The notes beneath the pieces were generated by a model. The model was not told the origin of the DNA and did not search any database. It saw nothing but the letters and a program-made list of their open reading frames with translations. From the NCBI RefSeq assembly GCF_014863545.1, contig NZ_CP062260.1, positions 248,001 to 312,000 on the forward strand: 64,000 nt of DNA. Direction: 5' to 3'. The first letter of the stretch is position 1. Each line of letters starts with the position of its first letter. The position numbers and the translations under genes are program-made. The stretch is from Paenibacillus sp. JNUCC32. Its GTDB lineage: Bacteria > Bacillota > Bacilli > Paenibacillales > Paenibacillaceae. Positions 44,548-53,718 of this stretch are shown here, in pieces.

Positions 44548-45552
44548 TTGTTTAAAAGAAGGGGTCGTAAACCAGCAGGTATTCTCGTACTGGTATTGAT
44601 GCTGAGCACGCTTTTGGCGGCATGCGGCGGAGGAACAACTTCCGGCGGTGCTTCCGGAGAAAATACAGACAACGGTTCAGCACAGCAAAATGAAGGAAGT
44701 ACAACAACAGCTTTGTCGGGAACGATTGAAATTGACGGTTCCAGTACATTGCATCCATTGACCGAAGCCATTGCCGAAGAGTTCGGCGCAGCTAACCCGG
44801 ATGTCCGCATTCCGATCGGAACAGGCGGAACAGGTGGCGGTTTCAAACGCTTTAACAATGGGGAGATTCCAATCTCCAATGCATCCCGTCCAATTAAAGA
44901 CAGTGAAGCTGAAGAAGCAAAATCCAAGGGCATTTCCTATCATGAGGTTCTGGTAGCTTATGACGGACTATCCGTTGTTGTTAACCCGAGCAATGAATTC
45001 GTAGATAAATTGACAGTAGATGAGCTGAAGAAAATTTACGAGCCGAACAGCACCGTAAAAACATGGGCTGACGTTCGCGAAGGATGGCCGGCTGAGGAAA
45101 TCAAAATTTACTCTCCTGGTACAGACCACGGTACATTCGACTACTTCACAGAAGCGATTAACGGTGAAGCACAAGCAAGCAGAAACGACAGCCAAATCAC
45201 GTTCAGTGCCGATACCAACGCAGTCGTACAAGGAGTTGCCGGCGACAAAAACTCCATCGGATACTTCGGATTCTCCTTCTATGAAGAGAACCAAGACAAG
45301 TTGAAGCTGGTTCCGATCGATAACGGTACAGCTACCGTAGCACCAAGCATGGAAACGATCAAGGATAACAGTTATGCTCCATTGTCCCGTCCGCTGCTGC
45401 TCTACGTAAACGATAAAGAGCTTGAGCGCCCGGAAGTGAGTGCATTCATGACCTTCTACCTTGATAATGCCGCTAGTCTTGCTGGCGAAGTCGGTTTCGT
45501 ACCGCTTCAAGACGAACAGTATCAAGAAGAAAAAGACAAGTTGGCAAAATAA
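44548..45552 (+). CDS. pstS: Phosphate ABC transporter substrate-binding lipoprotein PstS
   Basis: A 334-residue lipoprotein. A basic N-terminus (FKRRGRKP) and hydrophobic segment lead to the lipobox STLLAACGGG, with lipidation at the Cys. A Gly/Ser/Asn/Thr-rich spacer follows. Phosphate-binding motifs are IEIDGSSTLHPL, GTGGTGGGFKRF and SPGTDHGTFDYF. TTG 44548 has AAGGAG 9 nt upstream; the TTG at 44530 overlaps that site. It is the first gene of pstS-C-A-B-phoU, behind a four-hexamer Pho box. Confidence 0.95.
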   Translation: MFKRRGRKPAGILVLVLMLSTLLAACGGGTTSGGASGENTDNGSAQQNEGSTTTALSGTIEIDGSSTLHPLTEAIAEEFGAANPDVRIPIGTGGTGGGFKRFNNGEIPISNASRPIKDSEAEEAKSKGISYHEVLVAYDGLSVVVNPSNEFVDKLTVDELKKIYEPNSTVKTWADVREGWPAEEIKIYSPGTDHGTFDYFTEAINGEAQASRNDSQITFSADTNAVVQGVAGDKNSIGYFGFSFYEENQDKLKLVPIDNGTATVAPSMETIKDNSYAPLSRPLLLYVNDKELERPEVSAFMTFYLDNAASLAGEVGFVPLQDEQYQEEKDKLAK

Positions 45553-45564
45553 TAAAGATTTCAT

Positions 45565-45586
45565 GCCCGAAGGGGATCCTTCGGGC
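45565..45586 (+). other. Stem-loop between pstS and pstC
   Basis: GCCCGAAGG pairs perfectly with CCTTCGGGC around GGAT. There is no T tract, so it is more likely to protect the 3' end of a pstS mRNA or cause partial termination than to end the operon. Confidence 0.65.
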
Positions 45587-45610
45587 AACCCATAGAAAGG
45601 GAAGAGGAGA

Positions 45611-46543
45611 ATGAACAAAACTTCACCCGTGGCGGCAAACACTAAAAGCATGACATTCCGTCGAAGCAAAACGCGCATCTCAGACAAAATCATTCCAATC
45701 CTGCTCGGCTTGTGTGCCATGCTTTCGGTGTTTACCACCATCGGTATCGTATATACGCTTCTACAGGAATCCGTGATCTTCTTCAAGGAAGTGCCGGTAT
45801 GGTCCTTCTTGACCGGAACGACATGGAGTCCGATTCTCCCTCCAAAAGAATTCGGCGTGCTGCCCCTGCTGGGCGGCACATTGCTGATTACAGGCATTGC
45901 GATCATTTTCGCAGTGCCTATCGGCTTGGCATGCGCTATTTATCTCAATGAATACGCTCCTGCCCGGGTTCGGGGGGTTGTAAAGCCAGTGCTTGAAGTG
46001 TTGGCTGGTGTACCAACGATTGTTTACGGATATTTTGCGCTTGAAACCGTAACGCCATTCCTTCAAAAGATTTTTCCCGATATGGGGATATTCAATGCGC
46101 TTAGCGCGGGGCTCGTGGTCGGCATCATGGTCCTGCCGATGATTTCGTCTTTAAGCGAAGACGCGATGCGTGCTGTTCCCAAGAGTCTTCGTCATGGGGC
46201 ATACGCGCTGGGTGCTACCCGATTCGAGGTTGCGCTGAAGATCGTGCTTCCAGCCGCTCTGTCCGGGGTCGTGTCCTCATTCGTATTGGCATTCTCGCGC
46301 GCGATCGGCGAAACGATGATCGTGACGGTGGCTGCAGGCGCCACGCCGCAGCTGACGCTGAATCCGCTGGAAAGCATTCAGACGATGACTTCGTATATCG
46401 TTCAGGTAAGCATGGGAGACGTTCCGCGAGGAACGATTGAATACGGCACGATTTTTGCAGTAGGTTTGACCTTGTTTGTCATCACCTTCTTGCTTAATAT
46501 ATTGGCGCAGTGGGTCGCTCGCCGCTTCAGGGAGGAATACTAG
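45611..46543 (+). CDS. pstC: Phosphate ABC transporter permease PstC
   Basis: A 310-residue permease with six helices. The first is at about residues 35-57. The permease core has EYAPARVRGVVKPVLEVLAG, VPTIVYGYFAL and the EAA loop AYALGATRFEVALKIVLPAA, with GETMIVTVAAG in the following helix. It forms the membrane channel with PstA. ATG 45611 follows GGGAAGAGGAGA. The stop abuts the pstA start codon directly, so the two are translated together. Confidence 0.95.
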   Translation: MNKTSPVAANTKSMTFRRSKTRISDKIIPILLGLCAMLSVFTTIGIVYTLLQESVIFFKEVPVWSFLTGTTWSPILPPKEFGVLPLLGGTLLITGIAIIFAVPIGLACAIYLNEYAPARVRGVVKPVLEVLAGVPTIVYGYFALETVTPFLQKIFPDMGIFNALSAGLVVGIMVLPMISSLSEDAMRAVPKSLRHGAYALGATRFEVALKIVLPAALSGVVSSFVLAFSRAIGETMIVTVAAGATPQLTLNPLESIQTMTSYIVQVSMGDVPRGTIEYGTIFAVGLTLFVITFLLNILAQWVARRFREEY

Positions 46544-47419
46544 ATGGAACAATTGAATCTGGGGGACAGCAAAGGAATCAACCGGAGACGCCGTAGTGAC
46601 CAGACGCTGCATATGATTTTCCTGGCTTGTACCAGCATCGGTATTCTTGTTTTGATGGCTTTGATCGTGACGATCGTGATGGATGGCGTTCATCGGCTCT
46701 CGCCTGATCTGTTCACCAACTTTCCGTCGCGCATCGCGGATAAAGCAGGACTGAAATCGCCGATTGTCGGCACGATTTATTTGCTTTTGCTCATGGCTCC
46801 ACTGTCCTTCGTACTGGGCGTGGGCGCGGCCATCTTTCTCGAAGAGTATGCGGGCCGCAGCCGCTGGGTTCGGCTCATTCAGCTGAATATCAGTACGCTT
46901 GCAGGGGTTCCTTCTATTATATACGGTATCCTGGGGCTGGCGATTTTCGTGCGCGGCATGAATCTTGGCCGCAGCCTGTTGTCCGGGGTATTAACGATGA
47001 CGCTGCTCGTGCTGCCGATTATCATCGTTGCGGCGCAGGAGGCGCTTCGCGCCGTGCCTAAGAACCGGCGTGACGCTTCATACGCGCTGGGCGCAACGAA
47101 GTGGCAAACGGTATCCAGCGCCGTGCTGCCGTCAGCGATTCCTGGAATTATGACCGGGGTTATCCTGGCCTTGTCTCGTGCGATCGGCGAAACCGCACCG
47201 CTTATCATGATTGGTGCTTTAACGTACGTGGCCTTCTTGCCGGAAAATCTGCTCGATTCGTTTACTGTCATGCCGATCCAGATCTTTAACTGGGTATCCA
47301 GACCAAGTGAGGCATTCCACGAGCTGGCAGCTTCGGGTATCATCCTGCTGCTCATCATGCTGTTCATCATGAACATCGCAGCCGTGTGGATTCGGAACAA
47401 GTATTCGAAGAACATCTAA
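46544..47419 (+). CDS. pstA: Phosphate ABC transporter permease PstA
   Basis: A 291-residue permease, partner of PstC, with six helices. The core has FLEEYAGRSRWVRLIQLN, LAGVPSIIYGILGLAIF, the EAA loop ASYALGATKWQTVSSAVLPS and ALSRAIGETAPLIMIGA. ATG 46544 starts directly after the pstC stop, with CAGGGAGGAATACT as its ribosome site. Length matches the family. pstB follows after 47 nt. Confidence 0.95.
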   Translation: MEQLNLGDSKGINRRRRSDQTLHMIFLACTSIGILVLMALIVTIVMDGVHRLSPDLFTNFPSRIADKAGLKSPIVGTIYLLLLMAPLSFVLGVGAAIFLEEYAGRSRWVRLIQLNISTLAGVPSIIYGILGLAIFVRGMNLGRSLLSGVLTMTLLVLPIIIVAAQEALRAVPKNRRDASYALGATKWQTVSSAVLPSAIPGIMTGVILALSRAIGETAPLIMIGALTYVAFLPENLLDSFTVMPIQIFNWVSRPSEAFHELAASGIILLLIMLFIMNIAAVWIRNKYSKNI

Positions 47420-47466
47420 GAGACGCATAGCAGATCTAATCGTGAAAAAGGAGACATGAATAAGAT

Positions 47467-48222
47467 ATGGAATCCATCATACAGATAAAAAAATTGAATT
47501 TATACTACGATACGTACCATGCGCTTAAAAACGTCGATCTGGACATTCCGGAGAAAACGGTGACGGCATTCATCGGACCGTCGGGCTGCGGTAAGTCAAC
47601 GCTGCTGCGTACGCTGAATCGGATGAACGACATGATCCCTTCCACCCGAATCGAAGGCAGCGTGCAAATCGGCGGGACGGAAATCTACAGCGAGGAGGTC
47701 CACGTCGAGGCCTTGCGCAAGCAGGTAGGGATGGTGTTCCAGCAGCCGAATCCGTTCCCTAAATCGATCTATGACAACATCGCTTACGGGCCGCGCCTGC
47801 ACGGCATCCGCAATAAAGCGGAGCTTGACCAAATCGTGGAGCAAAGCTTGAAGCAGGCTGTGCTGTGGGACGAAGTCAAAGATTATCTTAAGCGTTCTGC
47901 GCTGAGCCTGTCCGGCGGTCAGCAGCAGCGCCTGTGCATTGCCCGGGCCCTTGCCGTACAGCCGGATATCCTGCTCATGGATGAAGCCACGTCCGCGCTG
48001 GACCCGATCTCGACGCTGAAGATCGAAGAGCTGGTGCAGGAGCTGAAGAGCAAATACACCATCGTTATGGTTACGCACAATATGCATCAGGCTGCACGCG
48101 TATCCGGGCAGACGGTATTTTTCCTGAATGGCGAAGTGGTTGAATCCGCAAACACGGATACGCTGTTCTCGACGCCGTCGGATGCACGTACCGAGGATTA
48201 TATCTCAGGCCGTTTCGGTTAA
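47467..48222 (+). CDS. pstB: Phosphate ABC transporter ATP-binding protein PstB
   Basis: A 251-residue ABC ATPase. Walker A is [19 protein letters not shown], the Q-loop is in [18 protein letters not shown], the signature is [17 protein letters not shown], Walker B is [13 protein letters not shown] and the switch His is in [13 protein letters not shown]. It powers phosphate uptake through PstC and PstA. ATG 47467 has AAAAAGGAG about 15 nt upstream, slightly long. phoU follows after 54 nt. Confidence 0.96.
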   Translation: MESIIQIKKLNLYYDTYHALKNVDLDIPEKTVTAFIGPSGCGKSTLLRTLNRMNDMIPSTRIEGSVQIGGTEIYSEEVHVEALRKQVGMVFQQPNPFPKSIYDNIAYGPRLHGIRNKAELDQIVEQSLKQAVLWDEVKDYLKRSALSLSGGQQQRLCIARALAVQPDILLMDEATSALDPISTLKIEELVQELKSKYTIVMVTHNMHQAARVSGQTVFFLNGEVVESANTDTLFSTPSDARTEDYISGRFG

Positions 48223-48276
48223 GGCCGTTATTACGACAATGATCTTTCTTAAAAGTAGATAGGAGGAGCATCATAC

Positions 48277-48936
48277 ATGATCCGGAGAATTGAGTTTGAT
48301 CAGCAGCTTGATGAGCTGAGAAGTTTGCTGCAGGATATGGGCAAGCATATGGAGGAGGCGCTGGCAAACAGCGTGGAGTCCCTCCAGACCTTGGATGCGG
48401 AGAAAGCGCAGGCGGTTATCAAGAACGATGTGCAGTTAAACAACATGGAAGAGCAAATCATGGACATCGGCTCCCGCCTGATCGTGACCCAGCAGCCTGT
48501 GGCAAAGGATTTGCGCCGAATATTGGTTGCTTTCCGGATTGCAAGCGATTTGGAGCGTATGGGAGACTTGGCGCGGGATGTCGCTAAAGTTACGATCCGT
48601 CTGCAAGGCCAGAAACTGATCAAGCCTTTGGTGGATCTTCCGCGGATGTCGGATATGGTGCGTGCGATGGTTTCGGAATCCATCGAATCCTATCTGACGG
48701 AAAATACGGATCTGGCTTATAAAATGGCACAGGATGATGATCAGGTCGATCACTTGTACAGCGTCATTCTGCAGGACCTGTATTCGCATCTGACATCCGA
48801 TCCGGATTCGGCCAATCAAGCGATGCTGCTGATCATGGTGGGACGCTACATCGAACGGATCGCCGACCATGCAACCAACATCGGCGAGAGCACGGTGTAC
48901 CTCGTAACGGGTCATCGTCCCGACCTCAATCAATAG
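48277..48936 (+). CDS. phoU: Phosphate signalling protein PhoU
   Basis: A 219-residue protein of two three-helix bundles, the PhoU fold. Signatures are RRIEFDQQLDELRSLLQDMG, RLIVTQQPVAKDLRRILVAF, SDLERMGDLARDVAKV and the second-half ERIADHATNIGESTVYLVTG. The E/DxxxD motifs bind metal in this family. PhoU links the Pst transporter to PhoR signalling. ATG 48277 follows AGGAGGAGCATCATAC. It is the last gene of the pst operon and precedes a strong terminator. Confidence 0.95.
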   Translation: MIRRIEFDQQLDELRSLLQDMGKHMEEALANSVESLQTLDAEKAQAVIKNDVQLNNMEEQIMDIGSRLIVTQQPVAKDLRRILVAFRIASDLERMGDLARDVAKVTIRLQGQKLIKPLVDLPRMSDMVRAMVSESIESYLTENTDLAYKMAQDDDQVDHLYSVILQDLYSHLTSDPDSANQAMLLIMVGRYIERIADHATNIGESTVYLVTGHRPDLNQ

Positions 48937-48950
48937 AAAAATGTTAGTCA

Positions 48951-48980
48951 AACGCTGGCGAAAGCCGGCGTTTTTTTTTT
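48951..48980 (+). terminator. Terminator of the pst-phoU operon
   Basis: AACGCTGGC pairs with GCCGGCGTT around a GAAA tetraloop and leads into a long T tract. Confidence 0.93.
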
Positions 48981-49040
48981 GCGAGCATTTAGAAATCTCC
49001 AGCGAAGCGAGGCCATTCTTTCATCGCATTTATATGTTTT

Positions 49041-49113
49041 GGGGCCCCCGCAAAGTATTTGGAATAAGCATCGAAGCACACGCTCCACTTTGTGGGGTTA
49101 TTGTGCGGGAAAA
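49041..49113. repeat. Structured intergenic repeat, copy B
   Basis: A 73-nt element starts GGGGCCCCCGCAAAG and ends with TTGTGCGGGAAAA. CCCGCA (near 49047) pairs with TGCGGG, and CTCCAC/GTGGGG forms a 3' hairpin. It shares ends, length and fold with the element at 35929-36003. Confidence 0.5.
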
Positions 49114-49206
49114 CAGGAATTCACCGTTAATCGAACGGATTGTTCGGATTTGGCGTTAACCTATGTTATCATGTGGAAAGGAAGTAATATTGGTGCGAGG
49201 TGTTCT

Positions 49207-51867
49207 ATGGACAAGCTGATTCTGATTGATGGAAATAATATCATTTACCGGGCATTCTTTGCAATGCCGCCGCTGACCAATGCCAGCGGACAACAGACGA
49301 ATGCGGTTTACGGCTTTACGACGATGCTGCTTCGCTTGATCGAGGAGCATAAACCGACGCATATGATGGTGGCATTCGATGCCGGCAAGGAAACGTTCCG
49401 CCATGCGGATTTTCAGGAGTACAAGGGCGGGCGACAGAAGACCCCGCCGGAGCTCTCAGGACAATTCCCGCTGCTGAAGGAGCTGCTGAAAGGCCTGGGC
49501 GTCTCCCAATTCGAAATCGGCGGTTATGAGGCCGACGACATTATCGGTACGATTACCCGCCAGGCTGACGAAGCCGGCCGCAAGGTGATGGTCGTCTCCG
49601 GGGACAAGGACATGCTGCAGTTGGCTTCGGAGCATACCACGATCGCGATGGTCCGCAAAGGCGTCACCGAAATCGAGTATTACGGACCGGAACAGATTAA
49701 GGAGCGGTATAACCTGACGCCTGATCAGATTATCGACCTTAAGGGATTGATGGGCGATGCTTCCGATAACATTCCCGGCGTTCCGGGAGTAGGGGAGAAG
49801 ACCGCGCTGAAGCTGCTTCATGAATTCGGATCCGTTGAAGCGGTGGTGTCCCGGACCGATGAGCTGAAGGGCAAGATGAAAGAGAAGATCGAGGAGCATG
49901 CGGATTCCGCCATACTCAGCAAGAAGCTGGCTACGATCTTCCGCGAAGTGCCGCTGGAACAGTCGCTGGATGAAATGGCATTTACGGGCCTGAATGAAGA
50001 GACGGCTGGTCCCGCACTGGCGAAGCTCGAGTTTAAATCGCTTATCGAACGGTTGAACCTGAGCACAAGCGGTGCCGCTGGTGATGCGGCGGAGTCGAAG
50101 CCTGAAGCGAAGATCGACGTGACCCTTGTGGACGAGAAGGGCATTGCCGAGGTTGCGGATCATCTGGCACAAGTGACCGTGCTCCATGTGGAAACGCATG
50201 GGGACAACCCCCATCATGCGGACGTGATCGGGCTGGCACTCGCGACGGAGGAGCGGCAGTACTTCATTCCGTTTGACGTGCTGAAGTCGGAAGAGGCGGA
50301 GCCTGTCCGTGCTTGGCTTGCCGATAGCGAGATCCAAAAACGCGGGTATGACCTGCACCGTATTGACCTGGCGCTGCATTGGCAGGGCATCGCTTTTGCC
50401 GGCGCGGCATTCGACGTTCACCTGGCAGCTTACCTGCTGGATCCTACGGAATCGAATCAAACCCTTAGCGGTCTGGCCTCCAAGTACGGTCTGGCCTATC
50501 TTCAAGCCGATGAGGACGTGTTCGGTAAAGGGGCCAAGTACAAGGTTCCCGATGTGGAGAAGCTCAGCGAGCACATGGCCAGAAAATGCCTGGCCGTATC
50601 CGAACTGGTTCCCATTCAGGAGAAGGAGCTGGCTGCGAATGAAATGCTCCCGCTGTTCCATGATCTGGAGATGCCGCTTTCCCGCATTCTGGCCGATATG
50701 GAGAAGCAGGGAATCGCCGTGAATGCGGAGGATTTGAAGGAGCTGGGACGCGAGTTCGAAGGGCAGATCGCGAAGCTCGTTCAGGAGATTTACGAGATCG
50801 CCGGAACGGAATTCAATCTCAATTCGCCTAAACAGCTCGGCGAAATCCTGTTTGTGAAGCTGGAGCTGCCGGTCATCAAGAAGACCAAAACCGGTTATTC
50901 CACCGATGCCGAGGTGCTCGAAAAGCTGGCGCCTTATCACGATATCGTCCGCTTGATTTTGCAGTACCGTACATTGGCCAAGCTGCAATCCACTTACGTG
51001 GAAGGACTGCTGAAGGAGATTTCATCCGTAACCGGCAAAGTGCATACCTACTATCGTCAGACCATTGCCGCTACCGGCCGTCTGAGCAGCCAATACCCGA
51101 ATTTGCAGAACATTCCGATCCGTCTGGAGGAAGGGCGCAAGCTGCGCAAGGTTTTCGTTCCGTCGGAACCGGGCTGGAGCATTCTGGCAGCGGACTACTC
51201 CCAAATCGAGCTTCGCGTGCTTGCGCATATCTCGGACGACGAACGGCTGAAGGAAGCCTTCGTCCACGACATGGACATCCACACCAAGACGGCGATGGAC
51301 GTGTTTGGAGTCGGCATGGATGAGGTGGACTCCAATATGCGCCGGTCCGCCAAGGCGGTTAACTTCGGCATCGTGTATGGGATCAGCGACTATGGCCTGT
51401 CCCAGAACCTGAACATTACGCGGAAGGAAGCGGCAGCGTTTATCGACCAGTATTTCGAGGTGTTCCAGGGCGTGCGGCGCTATATGGACGTGATCGTCAA
51501 GCAGGCGAAGCAAGACGGGTATGTGAAGACCTTGCTCGAACGCAGACGGTATCTGCCGGAGATTAACGCCAGCAACTTCAACCTGCGCTCTTTTGCAGAG
51601 CGGACGGCGATGAATACGCCGATTCAGGGAACGGCCGCGGACATCATCAAGCTGGCCATGGTCCATATGGACCAGGCGCTCCATGAGCGCCAATTGAAGA
51701 GCCGCATGCTGCTCCAGGTGCACGATGAATTGGTGTTCGAGGTACCGGAGGATGAGCTGGAGGTCATGAAGGAATTGGTGCCGGACGTGATGAGTCAGGC
51801 GCTGAAGCTGTCCGTGCCGCTGAAATCGGAAGTCAGCTATGGCGAGAACTGGTACGAGGCAAAGTAA
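49207..51867 (+). CDS. polA: DNA polymerase I
   Basis: An 886-residue enzyme. The 5' nuclease domain (about residues 1-300) has LILIDGNNIIYRAFFAMPP, GGYEADDIIGTI and GLMGDASDNIPGVPGVGEKT. The 3'-5' exonuclease domain is degenerate: where E. coli has DTE it reads LHVETHGDN, so proofreading is probably lost, as in other Bacillales Pol I. The polymerase domain has NLNSPKQLGEIL, AADYSQIELRVLAHIS, RRSAKAVNFGIVYGIS and QVHDELVFEVP. ATG 49207 begins the standard N-terminus and follows GGTGCGAGGTG. Confidence 0.96.
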   Translation: MDKLILIDGNNIIYRAFFAMPPLTNASGQQTNAVYGFTTMLLRLIEEHKPTHMMVAFDAGKETFRHADFQEYKGGRQKTPPELSGQFPLLKELLKGLGVSQFEIGGYEADDIIGTITRQADEAGRKVMVVSGDKDMLQLASEHTTIAMVRKGVTEIEYYGPEQIKERYNLTPDQIIDLKGLMGDASDNIPGVPGVGEKTALKLLHEFGSVEAVVSRTDELKGKMKEKIEEHADSAILSKKLATIFREVPLEQSLDEMAFTGLNEETAGPALAKLEFKSLIERLNLSTSGAAGDAAESKPEAKIDVTLVDEKGIAEVADHLAQVTVLHVETHGDNPHHADVIGLALATEERQYFIPFDVLKSEEAEPVRAWLADSEIQKRGYDLHRIDLALHWQGIAFAGAAFDVHLAAYLLDPTESNQTLSGLASKYGLAYLQADEDVFGKGAKYKVPDVEKLSEHMARKCLAVSELVPIQEKELAANEMLPLFHDLEMPLSRILADMEKQGIAVNAEDLKELGREFEGQIAKLVQEIYEIAGTEFNLNSPKQLGEILFVKLELPVIKKTKTGYSTDAEVLEKLAPYHDIVRLILQYRTLAKLQSTYVEGLLKEISSVTGKVHTYYRQTIAATGRLSSQYPNLQNIPIRLEEGRKLRKVFVPSEPGWSILAADYSQIELRVLAHISDDERLKEAFVHDMDIHTKTAMDVFGVGMDEVDSNMRRSAKAVNFGIVYGISDYGLSQNLNITRKEAAAFIDQYFEVFQGVRRYMDVIVKQAKQDGYVKTLLERRRYLPEINASNFNLRSFAERTAMNTPIQGTAADIIKLAMVHMDQALHERQLKSRMLLQVHDELVFEVPEDELEVMKELVPDVMSQALKLSVPLKSEVSYGENWYEAK

Positions 51868-52013
51868 AAGCTGCACGGCGTGCTGGCGGATAGGGTTCAT
51901 TAAGGGGGATCATGGGGTGAAGAGGGAGGCGGTTATGCACCATACCTTTCCACAAAACCATGGTCCCGCTCTGTCCCAACTTCCGGTATAATGGGGGATG
52001 AGGTGAAGTCATT

Positions 52014-52847
52014 ATGCCGGAATTGCCGGAAGTAGAAACCGTGAAACGAACACTGAACCAATTGATTAAAGGTAAGCATATAGATCATGTATCCGTGAAC
52101 CTGCCGCGGATTATCCAGCGTCCTGACGATATCGAGGCATTTGCTTTTATGTTAAAGGGCCATACCGTGGAAGGCGTGGAGCGACGCGGTAAGTTTTTGC
52201 GGATCTTGCTGGACGGGCTGGTGCTCGTTTCGCATCTTCGGATGGAGGGGCGTTACGGGGTGTACCGAGCCGAGGAGCCGGTGGAGAAGCATACCCATGT
52301 CATCTTCCATTTCTCGGACGGGACGGAGCTGCGGTACAAGGACGTGCGCCAATTCGGAACGATGCATCTATTTGCGCCGGGGGATGAGTTCCAGCATGCT
52401 CCCCTTGCCAAGCTTGGTTATGAGCCGCTGGATGACACGTTTACGTTCGGAACCTTCAAGACAGTCATCGGCACCAAGAAAACGAAGATCAAGGCGGTGC
52501 TGCTGAATCAGGCATATGTGGTCGGCATCGGCAATATATATGTTGATGAGGCCTTGTTCCGGGCCAAGATTCATCCGGAGCGGAACGCGAACAGCCTGAA
52601 GGATGCCGAGCTTAAGCGATTGTATCATGCTATCGTGGATACGTTGTCCGAAGCCGTCGACGCGGGCGGATCTTCCATCAAGTCCTATGTCAACGGGCAG
52701 GGCGAGATGGGGATGTTCCAGAACAGCCATCAGATTTACGGTCGGAAGGACAAGCCATGCCATGCGTGCGGCGGCCCGATTCATAAGATCGTGGTCGGCG
52801 GACGGGGGACCCATTACTGCCCGAAGTGTCAGCCGGTCAAGAAGTAA
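52014..52847 (+). CDS. mutM: Formamidopyrimidine-DNA glycosylase
   Basis: A 277-residue enzyme that removes oxidised purines such as 8-oxoguanine. The N-terminus PELPEVETVKRTL supplies the catalytic proline and glutamate. The beta-hairpin lysine is in RRGKFLRILLDG. The H2TH region includes NIYVDEALFRAKIHPER. The C-terminal zinc finger is CHACGGPIHKIVVGGRGTHY followed by CPKC. It lies 146 nt after polA and belongs to the repair group polA-mutM seen in Bacillus. Confidence 0.96.
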   Translation: MPELPEVETVKRTLNQLIKGKHIDHVSVNLPRIIQRPDDIEAFAFMLKGHTVEGVERRGKFLRILLDGLVLVSHLRMEGRYGVYRAEEPVEKHTHVIFHFSDGTELRYKDVRQFGTMHLFAPGDEFQHAPLAKLGYEPLDDTFTFGTFKTVIGTKKTKIKAVLLNQAYVVGIGNIYVDEALFRAKIHPERNANSLKDAELKRLYHAIVDTLSEAVDAGGSSIKSYVNGQGEMGMFQNSHQIYGRKDKPCHACGGPIHKIVVGGRGTHYCPKCQPVKK

Positions 52848-52968
52848 TTGAATAGGCGTGCACCCATTCCTGCTCCCCCACATATAATGTGGAACATATG
52901 TGGAGCGCATCGGCAGCTCTTCTTCATGAATGAGCAGCTTGATGTGGAGCTTTGGAGGAGGGAAAAGG

Positions 52969-53709
52969 GTGCTCAGTCATATTTTCTCGTCTGCCCTGCT
53001 GGCCATGGCGTTAAGCCTGGACGGATTTGGGGCAGGGGTTACATACGGTCTGCGCAAAACAAGGATACCGCTGCTGTCTGTATTGATCATCTCGCTGTGT
53101 TCCGGTTTGGTGCTTGGCGTCTCCATGCAGGCAGGCGCGCTGCTGCAGCGGTTCTTATCCCCGTCTGCGGCATCCGTGATCGGAGCTGCCATTTTGATAC
53201 TGCTGGGCCTATGGTCTTTATATCAGCAGGTTCGGAGAAGCAGCGAGCCTGAAGTGCAGCCGGCATCCGCCGTGGATTCTTCCGCATCGCTTACGGAAAC
53301 GCCGGGAGCCATTCATCAAGGGACACCGCGTCGTGAAGTTACCACGGCAGGCCAAGAGCAGCTTCAGCGAGCGGTATTCTCCCTTGAAATACCGAAGATC
53401 GGCGTCGTCATTCAAATTCTCCGCAGCCCGACGAAAGCGGATATGGACGACTCCGGCAGCATCTCACCATGGGAGGCGATGTGGCTGGGGATTGCGCTGT
53501 CGCTCGATGCGTTCGGAGCCGGGCTCGGCGCAGCGATGCTGGGTTTCTCGCCGCTAGGCACCGCAGCCGTGGTTTCCTTGTTCAGCGGGATATTTCTGGT
53601 GCTGGGCATGCGGGTCGGCCTCCGTTTTGCGGCCAAGGGAGGCATGCGTTTTATCTCGTATTTGCCTGCTTTTTTATTAGTTGTCATGGGTATAATGAAG
53701 CTGTTATGA
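52969..53709 (+). CDS. ytaF: Sporulation membrane protein YtaF
   Basis: A 246-residue membrane protein made of two similar halves, each with the MntP-like motif (ALSLDGFGAGVTYGLR near residue 12; ALSLDAFGAGLGAAMLG near residue 182). About 80 hydrophilic residues separate them. YtaF is a sporulation membrane protein, and the order mutM-ytaF-coaE is that of B. subtilis. GTG 52969 has GGAGGAGG 7 nt upstream. The duplicated Asp residues resemble those of the MntP Mn2+ exporter, so metal transport is possible. Confidence 0.86.
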   Translation: MLSHIFSSALLAMALSLDGFGAGVTYGLRKTRIPLLSVLIISLCSGLVLGVSMQAGALLQRFLSPSAASVIGAAILILLGLWSLYQQVRRSSEPEVQPASAVDSSASLTETPGAIHQGTPRREVTTAGQEQLQRAVFSLEIPKIGVVIQILRSPTKADMDDSGSISPWEAMWLGIALSLDAFGAGLGAAMLGFSPLGTAAVVSLFSGIFLVLGMRVGLRFAAKGGMRFISYLPAFLLVVMGIMKLL

Positions 53710-53718
53710 GGTGAAGTC

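Noticed and set aside
49456..50988. 510-codon open frame antisense to polA
   Set aside because: It is fully inside polA on the other strand, its composition is odd (many H, Q, R) and no family motif is seen.
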